Shown here one piece after another: positions 1-11,727 of a stretch of DNA of 64,000 bases (its first letter is position 1; every line of letters starts with the position of its first letter). Source of the DNA: Ephydatia muelleri (lineage: Eukaryota; Porifera; Demospongiae; Spongillida; Spongillidae). Below the pieces are notes generated by a model. That model saw only the letters and a list, made by a program, of their open reading frames with translations, did no database searches and had not been told where the DNA came from. A program made the translations under genes and the position numbers. Location: positions 5,466,528 through 5,530,527 of the forward strand of contig JABACO010000005.1 of assembly GCA_013339895.1 (NCBI GenBank), read 5' to 3'.

Positions 1-407
1 GATACATGAACTTGACAGTGGGAAGGCTATAGATGAGCCATCGATGAGGCAGAGAAAGAGAAAATTGGAGGCGATAAAAGGCAACGCTGTGAAGGCATTA
101 TCCTTCACAGAATCGTATGGTCTAACTGCCGATACGCTCACAATGCACACTGCGTCCGGTAAGTGTTCGCATTTCTCTTTCTGATTCAGATGCGCAAAGA
201 GAAGAAAGGAGAGAACTAGAAGTTCTGTATATATTGGACAAGTACGGTGTGAGTGATGCATTTTACCAAGCACTCTCAATGAAATGCGATAGCCATCCAA
301 GAGCAAGCAAGGTTAAAGCTGCTAGATGGGAGTTCAACAAAACAGTGGAACAATTTAGTATCCCAACGTTTGATGGGTCTTATAGGCACGTTGAAATGGC
401 AATTTGA
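1..407 (+). pseudogene. Exon remnant of an unknown transposon-like or host protein
   Basis: An open frame runs from base 2 to about 158 (ALSFTESYGLTADTLT) and resumes at 190 (VLYILDKYGVSDAFYQALSM) up to a TGA at 405..407. The two parts join in frame if 159..189 (GTAAGT to TTCAG) is spliced, which would be an extremely short 31-base intron. The alternative is a one-base frameshift, because the downstream frame also reads back through the putative intron (SVRISLSDSD). In-frame codons continue after the TGA (EEITRL) up to GTTAGT, so the stop may be a nonsense change. The YGVSD-Y-ALSM-PRASK pattern reminds me of a repetitive family of uncharacterised proteins in sponges and cnidarians that also carries an atypical RING. 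That link is from memory and untested. No function is assigned. Confidence 0.35.
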
Positions 408-818
408 GAGGAGATAACTAGACTGGTTAGTGTTTTTACAAATATCATTTATATATGGACAGTGTGTCTAGCAAAAAGAAAAGTAATGTTCGCATGGAAA
501 TGAATGGGTAACTATAAATTCAGTGCCCAATAACTTTATGATGGATAGTCCAACATTGGATGTGTAAGAATACATGTAATTTGATAGAGGCTTATGAATA
601 AAAAAAGAAAACTTGAAAAACTACCCAGAAGGGATTTTGCTGGACACTGTCCTATATTGTATATCTTTGCATTCATTTGCAGCTTGGGGATGTCTAACTT
701 TGTTCCAGCCCGGTGAGAAGATTCAGTGGTGATGGTGCTAAACTCTCAAGGACGAGCAACATGATGATCTTGTCTCTTTGTATCTTAGTCCCTCAAGTCA
801 GATATTTATCAGGAACTG

Positions 819-3004
<2,186 letters not shown>

Positions 3005-3170
3005 TGTAACGGATCCGCCATGTTCACGCCTGCGCAGTCTCATTCGCAGACTCTTCTAGAACATTACGATTATGCCATTGTTTGTATATAAGGACTTATT
3101 TTTGTATGCATGTCAGTCTGTACTTTGTGCTAATCTCTATTATCATGCTGCTGTGATTTGGCCACTTACA
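3005..3170 (+). repeat. 5' LTR of gypsy element 1
   Basis: Starts TGTAACGG and ends CTTACA, giving TG...CA termini. A TATA-like TATATAAGG lies near 3088 and probably drives the genomic RNA. At 166 bp it is short for an LTR. Confidence 0.9.
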
Positions 3171-3171
3171 T

Positions 3172-3187
3172 TGGCGTAGTCGGCAGG
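3172..3187 (+). promoter_or_regulatory. Primer-binding site of gypsy element 1
   Basis: TGGCGTAGTCGGCAGG follows the LTR end by one base. TGG pairs with a tRNA 3' CCA, so this is the expected minus-strand primer site. I cannot name the tRNA. It lies directly upstream of the gag ATG at 3188. Confidence 0.75.
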
Positions 3188-3727
3188 ATGTCTGGGAAAC
3201 CTTTGCTCCTGCCAGAAATATACAGCGGAGAGTCTCAATGTTGGAGCGACTGGATAGAGCACTTCGAAAGTGTAGCAGCATTGAACAAATGGGCCACTGA
3301 AGACGAGAAACTGAAATGGCTTAAGGTAAGACTCGCTGGTAAGGCAAGGACGGCTTTCCAAAAGCTCCCAAGAAACGTGCGGGAGGAATACGGTGAGTGT
3401 TTGAAGGCTCTAAAGCAACGTTTTGAACCTGACAGCAAGAAGGAGCTCTATGTGGCAGAGCTTCACACACGCACGAGGCGTATAGACGAAGACTGGGCCA
3501 CCTTTGGTGATGCCCTTAAGGTGCTGGCAGACAAGGCGTACAGCGACTTAGAGGAAAAGGCTCGAGAGAGGTTAGCATTGACTCAATATCTTGCGCATAT
3601 CGAGAACCCGCAGATAGCTTTCGGAGTGCGGCAAAAGCGGCCGGAAACGGTGGATGCTGCGGTGACCGCCACGATAGAACTGGAGTCCTACCTCGGGTCT
3701 ACTAGTGGTGCGCAAAAGGGAACTTGA
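3188..3727 (+). CDS. gag: Gag N-terminal (capsid-like) frame, gypsy element 1
   Basis: Encodes 179 residues from the ATG at 3188, directly after the primer-binding site (MSGKPLLLPEIYSGE). The middle holds the capsid-like retrotransposon gag pattern: W-DWIEHFESVAALNKW, LKWLKVRLAGKARTAFQKL and LKQRFEP. It should form the structural shell that packages element RNA. It ends at TGA 3725..3727. Just upstream is A-AAG-GGA at 3715..3721. A -1 slip there enters exactly the frame of the downstream zinc-knuckle/protease ORF. The GGG half is not typical of strong eukaryotic slippery sites, so programmed frameshifting is only a candidate; a simple indel is the alternative. Confidence 0.85.
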   Translation: MSGKPLLLPEIYSGESQCWSDWIEHFESVAALNKWATEDEKLKWLKVRLAGKARTAFQKLPRNVREEYGECLKALKQRFEPDSKKELYVAELHTRTRRIDEDWATFGDALKVLADKAYSDLEEKARERLALTQYLAHIENPQIAFGVRQKRPETVDAAVTATIELESYLGSTSGAQKGT

Positions 3728-4917
3728 ATATTGCAACAACTGCTGCCGCTGGCCCTGAAACATTGGCTGAGGCATTGAAGGTTCTAAACGACAGGCTACA
3801 GAAGTTGGAGGTTTTGGTGGTGAACAAGGCTGAATCTTCAAGTGCAGGTAAACCGATATCCCAGGGAACTACGCAAGGGCGAGGAGCTGAGAAAAAGAGA
3901 CCTATGTGCTGGCACTGCGGGAGAAAAGGCCACATTGCACGAAATTGCTGGGAACGCCAGTCGCAACAGTCGCAGGGAAACTTCAAACCCCTCGGAGGCA
4001 CGGGCCAGCCACGAGGGGAAGGACATGTGAAGGCCCAGAAAAAGATGGTAACCGTACCAACTTTATCCGTATCTAGCGCTATCAGTTTCAGTGTGTCTGT
4101 CATGATAGGAGCTTGTCCTCTTGAACTTTTGGTAGACACTGGGGCTATTGTGTCATTGTTAAATGTAAACATGTGGAATAAAATCGACAGTACCAAGTTG
4201 TCCTTGGAACAATGGACTGGTAAAAAGCTTGTAGGTGTTAATGGTACCCCACTGTTGGTTAAAGGATTGACAAGGGCTCAGGTGTGTATTGAAGGATTTG
4301 AGTTTGTTGGAAATTTTGTGGTGTCTGGTGAGCTTGTGGTCGATGCCATTTTAGGGTTAGATTTCCTACAACAGCATAACTGTGTAATTGATGTTGGGAA
4401 AAAGTTGCTTAAGTTCCCATCAGTTGATCTTTCAGTTGGTCTTCAGGATGCTGGTAGGTGTAAACAAGTGACACAGTTTGTGGGGGTGGTAACTATGCAT
4501 GAAATAACTGTCCCTGCAGTAAGTGAAATGGAGATCATAGTGAAACCATTGTGCAATGTAGGAAGTGGTATATGGATGATTGAAAATAACCCAACTGTGT
4601 CGTGTGGTGTCATGGTGGCAAGGGCTGTGATGTGCTCTAACAAGGAAACCTTTCCAATTCGTGTTCTTAATCCTCGTGACTCTAGCATTGTTTTGCAGAA
4701 AGGGGTGGAGCTAGCAAAGATGGAGTTCATTGAACAAGATATTGTAGAACTGAATGCTGCATCTGTTGGAAAATCATCTGGGAAGGAGTCGTCTGTGGAC
4801 CAGGCAGAGCTTTGGAACCTGGTATTGGGGGCAGGGGACCAACTCAACCAGAATGAAAAAGAGATGTTGTTTTCATTGCTGATGGAGTATAAAGATGTTT
4901 TTTTCTTTCAGGAGTAG
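3724..4917 (+). CDS. Gag zinc knuckle plus aspartic protease, gypsy element 1
   Basis: This is a continuation of gag in the -1 frame, with no natural ATG at its start. Residues about 62-75 form a CCHC knuckle, CWHCGRKGHIARNC (C-X2-C-X4-H-X4-C), which binds nucleic acid. The retropepsin-like protease follows: active-site LLVDTGAIVSLLN near residue 136 and the C-terminal AILGLDFLQQHN about 75 residues later. It would cut the polyprotein and work as a dimer. The frame ends at TAG 4915..4917, next to a seven-T run (4898..4904). RT continues in the +1 frame from there, so either a homopolymer indel or a +1 shift separates them. Confidence 0.85.
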   Translation: MNIATTAAAGPETLAEALKVLNDRLQKLEVLVVNKAESSSAGKPISQGTTQGRGAEKKRPMCWHCGRKGHIARNCWERQSQQSQGNFKPLGGTGQPRGEGHVKAQKKMVTVPTLSVSSAISFSVSVMIGACPLELLVDTGAIVSLLNVNMWNKIDSTKLSLEQWTGKKLVGVNGTPLLVKGLTRAQVCIEGFEFVGNFVVSGELVVDAILGLDFLQQHNCVIDVGKKLLKFPSVDLSVGLQDAGRCKQVTQFVGVVTMHEITVPAVSEMEIIVKPLCNVGSGIWMIENNPTVSCGVMVARAVMCSNKETFPIRVLNPRDSSIVLQKGVELAKMEFIEQDIVELNAASVGKSSGKESSVDQAELWNLVLGAGDQLNQNEKEMLFSLLMEYKDVFFFQE

Positions 4918-6817
4918 TGACCTGGGTCATACATCTTTGTTGCAGCATAGAATCAATACGGGCTCCGAAGGTCCCATCCAGTGTCCTCCCCGTCGGATCC
5001 CTCAAGCACGCAGAGAGGATGTACGTCGACTCCTTAGAGAAATGCTGGACAATGGAATAGTGGAGCCATCAGAAGGGCCATGGTCATCTCCCATTGTACT
5101 TGCGAAGAAAAAGGATGGAACATTGCGTTTTTGTGTGGATTACAGGAAGGTAAACACCATAACCAAAAGAGATGCTTATCCTTTACCCAGAATCGATGAT
5201 ACGCTGGGCACTTTGGGGGGATCCAAATTCTTCACTACAATGGATCTAGCCAGCGGATATTGGCAGGTGGAAATGGCCCCGGAGGATAGACCCAAGACAG
5301 CTTTTTCCACACCAGAGGGTTTATACCAGTTCAGGGTAATGCCTTTTGGGTTATGTAATGCGCCCGCCACATTCCAACGTTTGATGGATAGAGTGCTGGG
5401 CACCCTTAAGTGGTCCAGTTGTTTGGTATATTTTGATGACATAATTGTAGTGGGGAGCTCATTTGGTGATCATTTGCGACATATTGCTAGTGTCTTGATG
5501 AAACTCCAGGAGGCGGGGCTGAAGCTTAAGCCTACAAAATGTAAATTTTTTCAAAAGCAGGTTGCCTTTTTGGGCCACATTGTGTCAGCTTGTGGAATTG
5601 CCACTGATCCAGCTAAAATGGAGGTGATTGCAAAATGGCCTACTCCGCAATCAAGAAAGGAAGTGCAGCAATTGTTGGGGTTAGCAAATTACTATCGAAG
5701 GTTTATAAAAAACTTCGGGACTATTGCCAAGCCTCTTCAGCGTTTAACGGAAAAGAACATAACTTTCCAATGGACTGATACCTGTCAACAGGCATTTGAT
5801 AACCTTCGTAAGTGTCTAATGACTTCCCCTATTCTTGCCCACCCAGATTGGTCAAAGAGCTTTATACTGGACACTGATGCAAGTGACTGTGGTATTGGTG
5901 CAGTATTATCACAGGTTAACAGTGATGCTTCCGAGTGTGTAATTGCATATGCTAGCCGGTCCCTTAGCAGACAAGAACAAAGATATTGTGTTACAAGGAG
6001 AGAACTTTTGGCAGTGGTGGAGTTTGTGAAACACTTCCGAGAGTACCTACTGGGTAGACGGTTCACATTAAGGACAGATCATGGCTCTCTAGTCTGGCTG
6101 AAAAACTTTAAAGAGCCTGAAGGACAATTAGCTCGTTGGCTAGAACGTCTTGAAGAATACAACTTTACAGTGGTTCATAGGCAAGGGTCACTACATAAAA
6201 ATGCAGATGCCCTGTCACGAATCCCCTGTAGACAGTGTGGACGCAGTAGTCATTCTAAGGATGTACCTGAAGGATCGGCATTGGTGGGTGTAGTTAACAG
6301 TTTGCCTTTTCAGACATACACAGCTGAGCAAATGCGCCAGTTTCAATCCGTGGATCCCATCATTGGACCAGTTTACAATGCTGTTAGCTTAGGGGAGCTG
6401 CCATCTTTCGAAGAATTGAATACCTGGGGGAGGGAAAGTAAGTGGTTATTACAGCAATGGGATTCTCTAGTTTTGGATAAAGGATTGTTGTGGAGAAAAG
6501 ATTTGGAAGATGCAAACAAATCCCAGTTTATTTTGCCCTATGTCCTGCACGATGAAGTACTTAAAGAACTTCATGAGGGAGCTGCTGGGGGACATCTCGG
6601 TAAAGGGAAAATGTTAGGGAGACTAAAGGAACGTTTGTATTGGCCTGGGTGTGGTGAGGATGTAGAGGAATGGTGCAAAAGATGTGATATATGTGCAAGG
6701 AGGAAGTCTTACCGCCCCAAAAAGAAGGGGCTGGCCTGCAGACACTTCGAGCCGGGTATCCTAGCAGACAGTCTGTGTGGACATCATGGGTCCCCTACCA
6801 GAAACCAACAGAGGTAG
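4895..6817 (+). CDS. pol: Reverse transcriptase, RNase H and integrase zinc finger, gypsy element 1
   Basis: About 640 codons. The RT core is complete: RFCVDYRKVN, YPLPRIDDTL, TTMDLASGYWQVE, QFRVMPFGLCNAPATF and the catalytic YFDD near residue 185. RNase H follows: FILDTDASDCGIG, then RRELLAVVEFVKHF and LRTDHGSLVWL. The thumb/connection motif is LLGLANYYRRFI. The integrase HHCC finger is H-E...GHLGKGKM...C-KRCDIC near residues 560-610. It copies element RNA to DNA and begins integration. The frame runs out at 6817 after the zinc finger. The integrase core continues in another frame, and the bases between about 6740 and 6790 need more than one frame change, so this stretch is damaged. ATG 4895 is not a true start; the product would come from a Gag-Pol polyprotein. 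Confidence 0.92.
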   Translation: MFFSFRSSDLGHTSLLQHRINTGSEGPIQCPPRRIPQARREDVRRLLREMLDNGIVEPSEGPWSSPIVLAKKKDGTLRFCVDYRKVNTITKRDAYPLPRIDDTLGTLGGSKFFTTMDLASGYWQVEMAPEDRPKTAFSTPEGLYQFRVMPFGLCNAPATFQRLMDRVLGTLKWSSCLVYFDDIIVVGSSFGDHLRHIASVLMKLQEAGLKLKPTKCKFFQKQVAFLGHIVSACGIATDPAKMEVIAKWPTPQSRKEVQQLLGLANYYRRFIKNFGTIAKPLQRLTEKNITFQWTDTCQQAFDNLRKCLMTSPILAHPDWSKSFILDTDASDCGIGAVLSQVNSDASECVIAYASRSLSRQEQRYCVTRRELLAVVEFVKHFREYLLGRRFTLRTDHGSLVWLKNFKEPEGQLARWLERLEEYNFTVVHRQGSLHKNADALSRIPCRQCGRSSHSKDVPEGSALVGVVNSLPFQTYTAEQMRQFQSVDPIIGPVYNAVSLGELPSFEELNTWGRESKWLLQQWDSLVLDKGLLWRKDLEDANKSQFILPYVLHDEVLKELHEGAAGGHLGKGKMLGRLKERLYWPGCGEDVEEWCKRCDICARRKSYRPKKKGLACRHFEPGILADSLCGHHGSPTRNQQR

Positions 6818-7910
6818 TAAGTATGTTTTAGTGGCAGCAGATTGTTTCACAAAATGGGTGGAGGTGTATGGCATTCCTAATCAAGAGGCCCTTACCGTTG
6901 CAGTGAAACTTGTTGACGAGATGTTTTGCCGTTTCTCTCCCCCGGAGCAGATTCACTCCGACCAAGGCCGTCAGTTTGAATCGGAGCTCATCAAGGAAAT
7001 ATGTAAACTGTTGCAGATTAAGAAATCTCACACTACACCTTACAGGCCACAGGGGAACGGGATGGTAGAGCGTTTTAACCGGACTCTGCTGGACATGCTG
7101 GCTACCGCAGTGGGAGACAACCCAGCTGATTGGGAGAACTATATTCACAAATTGTGTTTTGCATATAACACAAGTGTGCACTCTTCCACAGGTTATAGCC
7201 CATTCTTCCTGATGTTTGGGCGCCAAGCAGCTATTCCTGTGGACCTCATGTACCCTCTAAGGCGGGAGGAGGAGGATAAGGAACTTCCAGATTTTGTGCA
7301 GGAGCTAAAGAAAAGGTTGCAGGATGCATATGCAAGCGTGAGAGTGCACTGCCAGTCTGAGCATCTCCGGCAGAAGGCTATTTATGACAGGAAGGCTCAT
7401 GGGGAACAGTTAAAGGAAGGTGACTTGGTGTGGTTATTCTTACCAGCAGTGCCACGAGGTCAGTGCAGAAAGCTATTCCACCCATGGACAGGGCCATACA
7501 CAGTGGTCAAGAATATGGGCAGCTGCACATACAAGATCAAGAACCAGAGAGGAGGGAGATATCAAATTGTTCACTTTGATAGACTAAAGCCCTGCATGAA
7601 ACAGAGCACTGAGGCTGATGTACATCCCACCCCAGTAGAAAGAACAAAACGTGCTGTAGTGCCTCAACAGACAAGGGTTGATGCCAATTCTCGCGTAAGT
7701 GATGAGGACCTTCTGTTATCAGATGATGACGTTGAAGAAGGTGAGCATGAAGACCTTCCAGTGGACATCCCTGCTGGTCCTGCAGTAGGAGGAGCTCATG
7801 GAGAGCAGCACCCACCGCCTGCTGCACAAGAAGCACCTGAAGCAGAACGTCGCTATCCGATCCGTCAGAGGCGTGCCCCCGATCGCTATGGCCCCTACAT
7901 CCAACATTAA
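6777..7910 (+). CDS. Integrase core and C-terminal domain, gypsy element 1
   Basis: Carries the DDE integrase core: first Asp in VAADCFTKWVEV, second in HSDQGRQFESEL, Glu in GNGMVERFNRTLLD. The usual AYNTSVHSSTGYSPFFLMFG follows. The C-terminal region has the GPY/F-type module (KLFHPWTGPYTVV, YKIKNQRGGRYQIVHFDRLK), typical of Ty3/gypsy integrases. It ends in a charged tail with PIRQRRAPDRYG and stops at 7908..7910, directly against the polypurine tract. No env-like ORF follows. The first ATG (6777) is internal to the domain, so this is the displaced second half of pol and not an independent gene. Confidence 0.9.
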   Translation: MDIMGPLPETNRGSKYVLVAADCFTKWVEVYGIPNQEALTVAVKLVDEMFCRFSPPEQIHSDQGRQFESELIKEICKLLQIKKSHTTPYRPQGNGMVERFNRTLLDMLATAVGDNPADWENYIHKLCFAYNTSVHSSTGYSPFFLMFGRQAAIPVDLMYPLRREEEDKELPDFVQELKKRLQDAYASVRVHCQSEHLRQKAIYDRKAHGEQLKEGDLVWLFLPAVPRGQCRKLFHPWTGPYTVVKNMGSCTYKIKNQRGGRYQIVHFDRLKPCMKQSTEADVHPTPVERTKRAVVPQQTRVDANSRVSDEDLLLSDDDVEEGEHEDLPVDIPAGPAVGGAHGEQHPPPAAQEAPEAERRYPIRQRRAPDRYGPYIQH

Positions 7911-7926
7911 AAAAGAAGGGGAGCAA
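7909..7926 (+). promoter_or_regulatory. Polypurine tract of gypsy element 1
   Basis: AAAAAAGAAGGGGAGCAA abuts the 3' LTR. It is the expected plus-strand primer for reverse transcription. Confidence 0.8.
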
Positions 7927-8093
7927 TATAACGGATCCGCCATGTTCACGCCTGCGCAGTCTCATTCCGCAGACTCTTCTAGAACATTACGATTATGCCA
8001 TTGTTTGTATATAAGGACTTATTTTTGTATGCATGTCAGTCTGTACTTTGTGCTAATCTCTATTATCTTGCTGCTGTGATTTGGCCACTTACA
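7927..8093 (+). repeat. 3' LTR of gypsy element 1
   Basis: Nearly identical to the 5' LTR. It begins TATAACGG instead of TGTAACGG, has one extra C (CATTCCGCAG) and TATCTTGC for TATCATGC. The changed terminal dinucleotide is a mutation of one LTR end. Confidence 0.9.
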
Positions 8094-8097
8094 TACA

Positions 8098-8626
8098 TAC
8101 TAATGCCATGCAATATTCCTCAACACTGGTTTCTTGCGGTAATAAATAGAAATGGTAAATTTATGGAGCAAAGTTGTTATTCCTCCCCCCCTCCCATCTA
8201 CCCCCCCTCCCATCTACCCCCCCCCCCCCCCCATCCCACCCAGGTGGTTGACATACATGACAGATCAGTCTCTGTATATGATTCTTTTTACAATGAAATT
8301 CGCATTACATGTCATTAGGTGTTCTCTTGCTTATTGTGTACTCATTAAATGACCATTTAACAGTATTTAGCAATTTCCTGACCCATTAATACTACAATCA
8401 GTATTCAGTACCTATTGATATCTCTTCATGGACCATTAAAGAGTGCAATGTATGTTATTATGCTGGATACCTGTTTCTAAACTTCAATGGTATACTCATG
8501 CTTTAGGCCTGTACTATAAGGCAGACTAATGCTGTAGACTGTGGAATATTACTATGCAAGGTAAAATATATATATTAAGTTAAAGATAGTGATGGTATAA
8601 TTTTTCATTCCTTGTCACACTTGCAG
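8098..8626. other. No gene; C-rich tract
   Basis: AT-rich flank of the retrotransposon with a pyrimidine-rich stretch at about 8182..8241 (repeated CCCCCCTCCCATCTA, then a long C run). No coding signal. Confidence 0.6.
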
Positions 8627-9712
8627 TTTGCAGACTGCATTGTGAAAAAGCTTCCACTAACATTTTCAGTAAGCATTGAATTAATTAATGAACTGTAATT
8701 GATTAGGATTTGCCTAGACATCAAGCACTTGGCTTCGGTCATGGCTGGCAATGAGATTGATCCATCCCAGGTATGTGTATTTCAAGTGTTAACATTTGAT
8801 CTGTGAGACTTTTATCTTCATATAGTTCGAAAATCAACTATGAGGGATGAGGATATTGTGTAAAGATTTTGTACCACAAGATGTCCAAGATGCCTTGCAG
8901 AGGGTATTTACCAAAAGGCAGTGGAAGTGGTGCTCTAATTTGCTCTAATAACAGATCATGTCAGCCCAACACAATGATTCATCAGACCTCCAAACTGCTG
9001 ATAGTGGGCAAATATTTTCATTACAATGTTATGTACCTTAATACTCTTGGCAGGTCATTCTCTTAACTATCAACATTTTGTACCAAGTTTTAAACATCCA
9101 ATGCTAGATGATGTTAGCCCCATTGACCCTCTACCAGCAAAGTGTTTCTATGAATGGGGTGCGATGAATTTAAGGTTGTGGAAGAAACCACTGCCATTTT
9201 TTGTTGACATGTAAGAGAGCATAACTATTCATGTCTGTTAATGTATACTTACCTTATCTGCAGCGATAAGAAACTGTCTTTGAAGCAACTAGTCAATTTA
9301 TGTCACAACAGCGAGGTTTGAAATTCTAACAATTGCATGGGTGCATGCGTCAAACATTGAACTTAACTTCAGACTCGTCTAAGAAAAATATGCACAAAAG
9401 AACACCATTCTTTTTTTGCATCAATATACATTGCGAAAGCAAGTGCAAAGTACATTGCAAAAGAATACTCGGCCATACACAAGTACCTCAAATCAACATC
9501 GTCGAGCTATGAAGCATTGAAGCATTCACTCCACTTATGGCCAATGAAAAGCATGGATGTGGCAAGTTGCTTGTCATTCTCCCGGTTATGGAATATTATT
9601 TTTAAACAAAATAACAGGTAGAGGCAGTCAAGCACTTCTTATATGGCATCGCAATTGATGAAGGTGCTGACGGACTGCGTGCTATATCACTGGCGTGGGA
9701 TGCTTTATCCTG
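8627..9712 (+). pseudogene. Exon series of an unknown plus-strand gene or element
   Basis: Several short stretches have plausible AG/GT borders and open frames: 8627..8669 (FADCIVKKLPLTFS), about 8706..8770 (LDIKHLASVMAGNEIDPSQ), about 8826..8945 (DVQDALQRVFTKRQWKW, interrupted by a TGA), about 9054..9212 (FYEWGAMNLRLWKKPLPFF) and about 9264..9314. Then 9374..9618 is open for some 80 codons (HHSFFASIYIAKASAKYIAK, SYEALKHSLHLWPMKSMDV), and a last piece (FLYGIAIDEGADGLRAISL) ends at TGA about 9710. I recognise no domain. With 1..407 and 1767..1922 these could be one gene into whose intron the gypsy element fell. Internal stops suggest decay. Confidence 0.35.
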
Positions 9713-10011
9713 AAGTAAGCTAGAAAGAAAAGCTGCATTCTGCATAATTGGGGGAAAAAAATTCTCAGCTAATTATTCTGCTGGTACGCAAGGACAACAC
9801 TGCCATGAACTACGAGGAAGCCGCTGTACATTATTTAGAACATATTACAGCTCATTTCAAGTGACACAAAACTAGACAAATGTACACACATAAAACTGTA
9901 TAAAGCAATGCATTATCACACTGTACGTATCATTAAATGAAACATGATCGGTGACAGTCAATTTATTAGATACCCATACATCTTTGCGTGCAGAGAGACC
10001 CGAACAATATT

Positions 10012-10022
10012 CAGGGAACTCG

Positions 10023-10055
<33 letters not shown>

Positions 10056-10184
10056 ACCCAAATCCCTAGGTGTGCAGTATTCGCGGAGGACCCAGTTCCC
10101 TAGGAACTTCGGTCCGAGGGGGACCGAGTTCCCTAGGGAATTGGGTCCTCCGGACCGAAAATTAGTGGGGGACCGAGTTCCCTG
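10012..10184. mobile_element. Short terminal-inverted-repeat element (MITE-like)
   Basis: Perfect 17-bp inverted ends: CAGGGAACTCGGTCCCC at 10012..10028 and its reverse complement at 10168..10184. The same motif is repeated internally (GGGGGACCGAGTTCCCTAG near 10118). A run of 29 C (10025..10053) lies inside the left end. No target duplication is evident and there is no coding capacity. The GC-rich stretch to about 10440 has several small inverted repeats (for example GAGACGTTACCGTCTC) but no further boundary that I can fix. Confidence 0.65.
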
Positions 10185-10676
10185 TGACACCGGTAGCCAG
10201 AAATCCAACCTTACGTACTGACGGTATGATGCGGTAAAAAGCGAACCGCCTTTAACCGTGTATTTCCCGGACTGACGGATTATAACGTATAAAGACGTAA
10301 CAGAGCGACGGAGGGGAAGGACGTTGCCGTCCACTCTCCGTCCACAGACGGACCGTTGGTATTGATATCAACGGTATCCGCCTACATCTGAGTGACGGGT
10401 AAGGTCACGTGATGAGACGTTACCGTCTCAATGTAATGGTTTCGCTGTGGACATAGTTAACACTCACCCTCCTTGCTTCTGCTACCGTTGCAAACTGGTG
10501 CTGGATAAATGCCTGCTACATGTAGCACAAGATCAGCAGCAGCTCACACCATTCAGAAGCATAGTCCCTTTTGAGTGGAAGCCACACACTGCAGTTGACT
10601 GTGGGGTATAGTAGTGAATAAATACACATTTAAAAAAAACATTCCTGTTCACTTTTTTTTTTCTAATTACATTCAG

Positions 10677-11039
10677 ATCTGCCATCCTAACCCACTAAGG
10701 GATAAAACATCACCACCTTGTGGTCGCCCAGCCACACACAGCCCACAGAAGATCATTGCAGGCATTCGAGCAATAGCCCCTCCCACTGAATCCTTACAGG
10801 ATGACCACTTACTGGGCAGCTCCAACAATCCAGCAATCCTGGAGCAACTGCAGTGTCCCATATGCCTGAAGATTTTACACCAGCCTCTGGAGCTCCCATG
10901 TAGGGCACTGGTGTGCACTGCCTGTCTGGTCGAGTGGTTCAAAGTGTTCAATTGTAGTGGGGTCAAGTGTCCATGCTGCTTCCATGGCACTCCAATAACT
11001 GCACCCAAGCTAAAGGGTTTAAGGCAGCACCACTATTGA
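10677..11039 (+). CDS. RING-like zinc finger exon, His position replaced
   Basis: Open frame following a good acceptor (pyrimidine tract and ATTCAG at 10676), ending at TGA 11037..11039. Around residues 60-105 are CPIC, then LPCRALVCTAC and VKCPCC, the Cys spacing of a RING finger. However, C-R-A-L-V-C has Ala where C3HC4 rings have His, so zinc binding at site 2 would be altered. The preceding 50 residues are Pro/Ser-rich and the following residues are short. RING fingers are usually E3 ubiquitin ligases or DNA-element proteins. This variant resembles rings I recall from repetitive transposon-like proteins in sponges. It may be an exon of a larger gene or a solo remnant; no downstream donor is certain. 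Confidence 0.5.
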   Translation: MCHPNPLRDKTSPPCGRPATHSPQKIIAGIRAIAPPTESLQDDHLLGSSNNPAILEQLQCPICLKILHQPLELPCRALVCTACLVEWFKVFNCSGVKCPCCFHGTPITAPKLKGLRQHHY

Positions 11040-11308
11040 TCCAGACACTGAGCTATAACGCGCCATGGCAACAAAATTGTACCATGAGGTAATGACTATG
11101 AATAGAACAAAGATGCTGGCTTTATTTCGTGTTTTCAAATGGCGATAATAACCAACCTGTTTGTGCTGGCTCACGTTTTTGTTCTACCTTGGGGTTGTCA
11201 TGGGCGTTGCTAAGGCACTACGTAAGGCACTACGTAATCATTTCAATATTTCGAGTAACTAACCTAGTGTCCACAAAATGTATGGCCGCAAACAGCCGTG
11301 ACCGAGAG

Positions 11309-11364
11309 ACGCGCGCGCGCGCGCACAACACACACACAATATGCACCGAGAGACGCGCGCGCAC

Positions 11365-11412
<48 letters not shown>

Positions 11413-11431
11413 TGATCACACACATACACAC
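11309..11431. repeat. GC/CA dinucleotide satellite
   Basis: GCGCGCGCGCGC, then (CA)n arrays around 11327..11337 and 11364..11408, with a duplicated ATGCACCGAGAGACGCGC leader. Alternating purine-pyrimidine sequence; no gene. Confidence 0.9.
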
Positions 11432-11727
11432 AATGGAACCTGCACGCATTAAAGTTAGCAAAGAAGGTTGACATCCAAACAGATGTGGACTAATTAGAAG
11501 ACCGGAACCAAACGTAGACTTACAAATAATATGCATGGTCCAAACAAAAGTGTGTATATGCTCTGTTTTAGTTTCAAACGTACGTTCTTTTAGTACGTGT
11601 TGTGATTGAGAGGGATCAAAGGCTGGTGCAGCATATGGTGTATGTTTTGCCGACAAAGCATGTACTTAATGCACTTCGTCCACATCTCTCTTCACCATCT
11701 AACCTTCTTTCCTTCCCTTTCACACAC

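Larger units (their letters stand above)
3005..8093 (+). mobile_element. Ty3/gypsy LTR retrotransposon, near full length
   Basis: Two nearly identical short LTRs (3005..3170 and 7927..8093) bracket gag, protease, reverse transcriptase/RNase H and integrase in the Ty3/gypsy order. A primer-binding site follows the 5' LTR and a polypurine tract precedes the 3' LTR. TACA lies directly outside both ends (3001..3004 and 8094..8097), a probable 4-bp target duplication. The LTRs differ by about three changes (G/A at base 2, one extra C, one A/T), so insertion was fairly recent. Coding is nevertheless split over several frames: gag to protease near 3715..3727, protease to RT near 4898..4917, and inside the integrase near 6740..6790. 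The copy is probably not autonomous. Confidence 0.93.
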
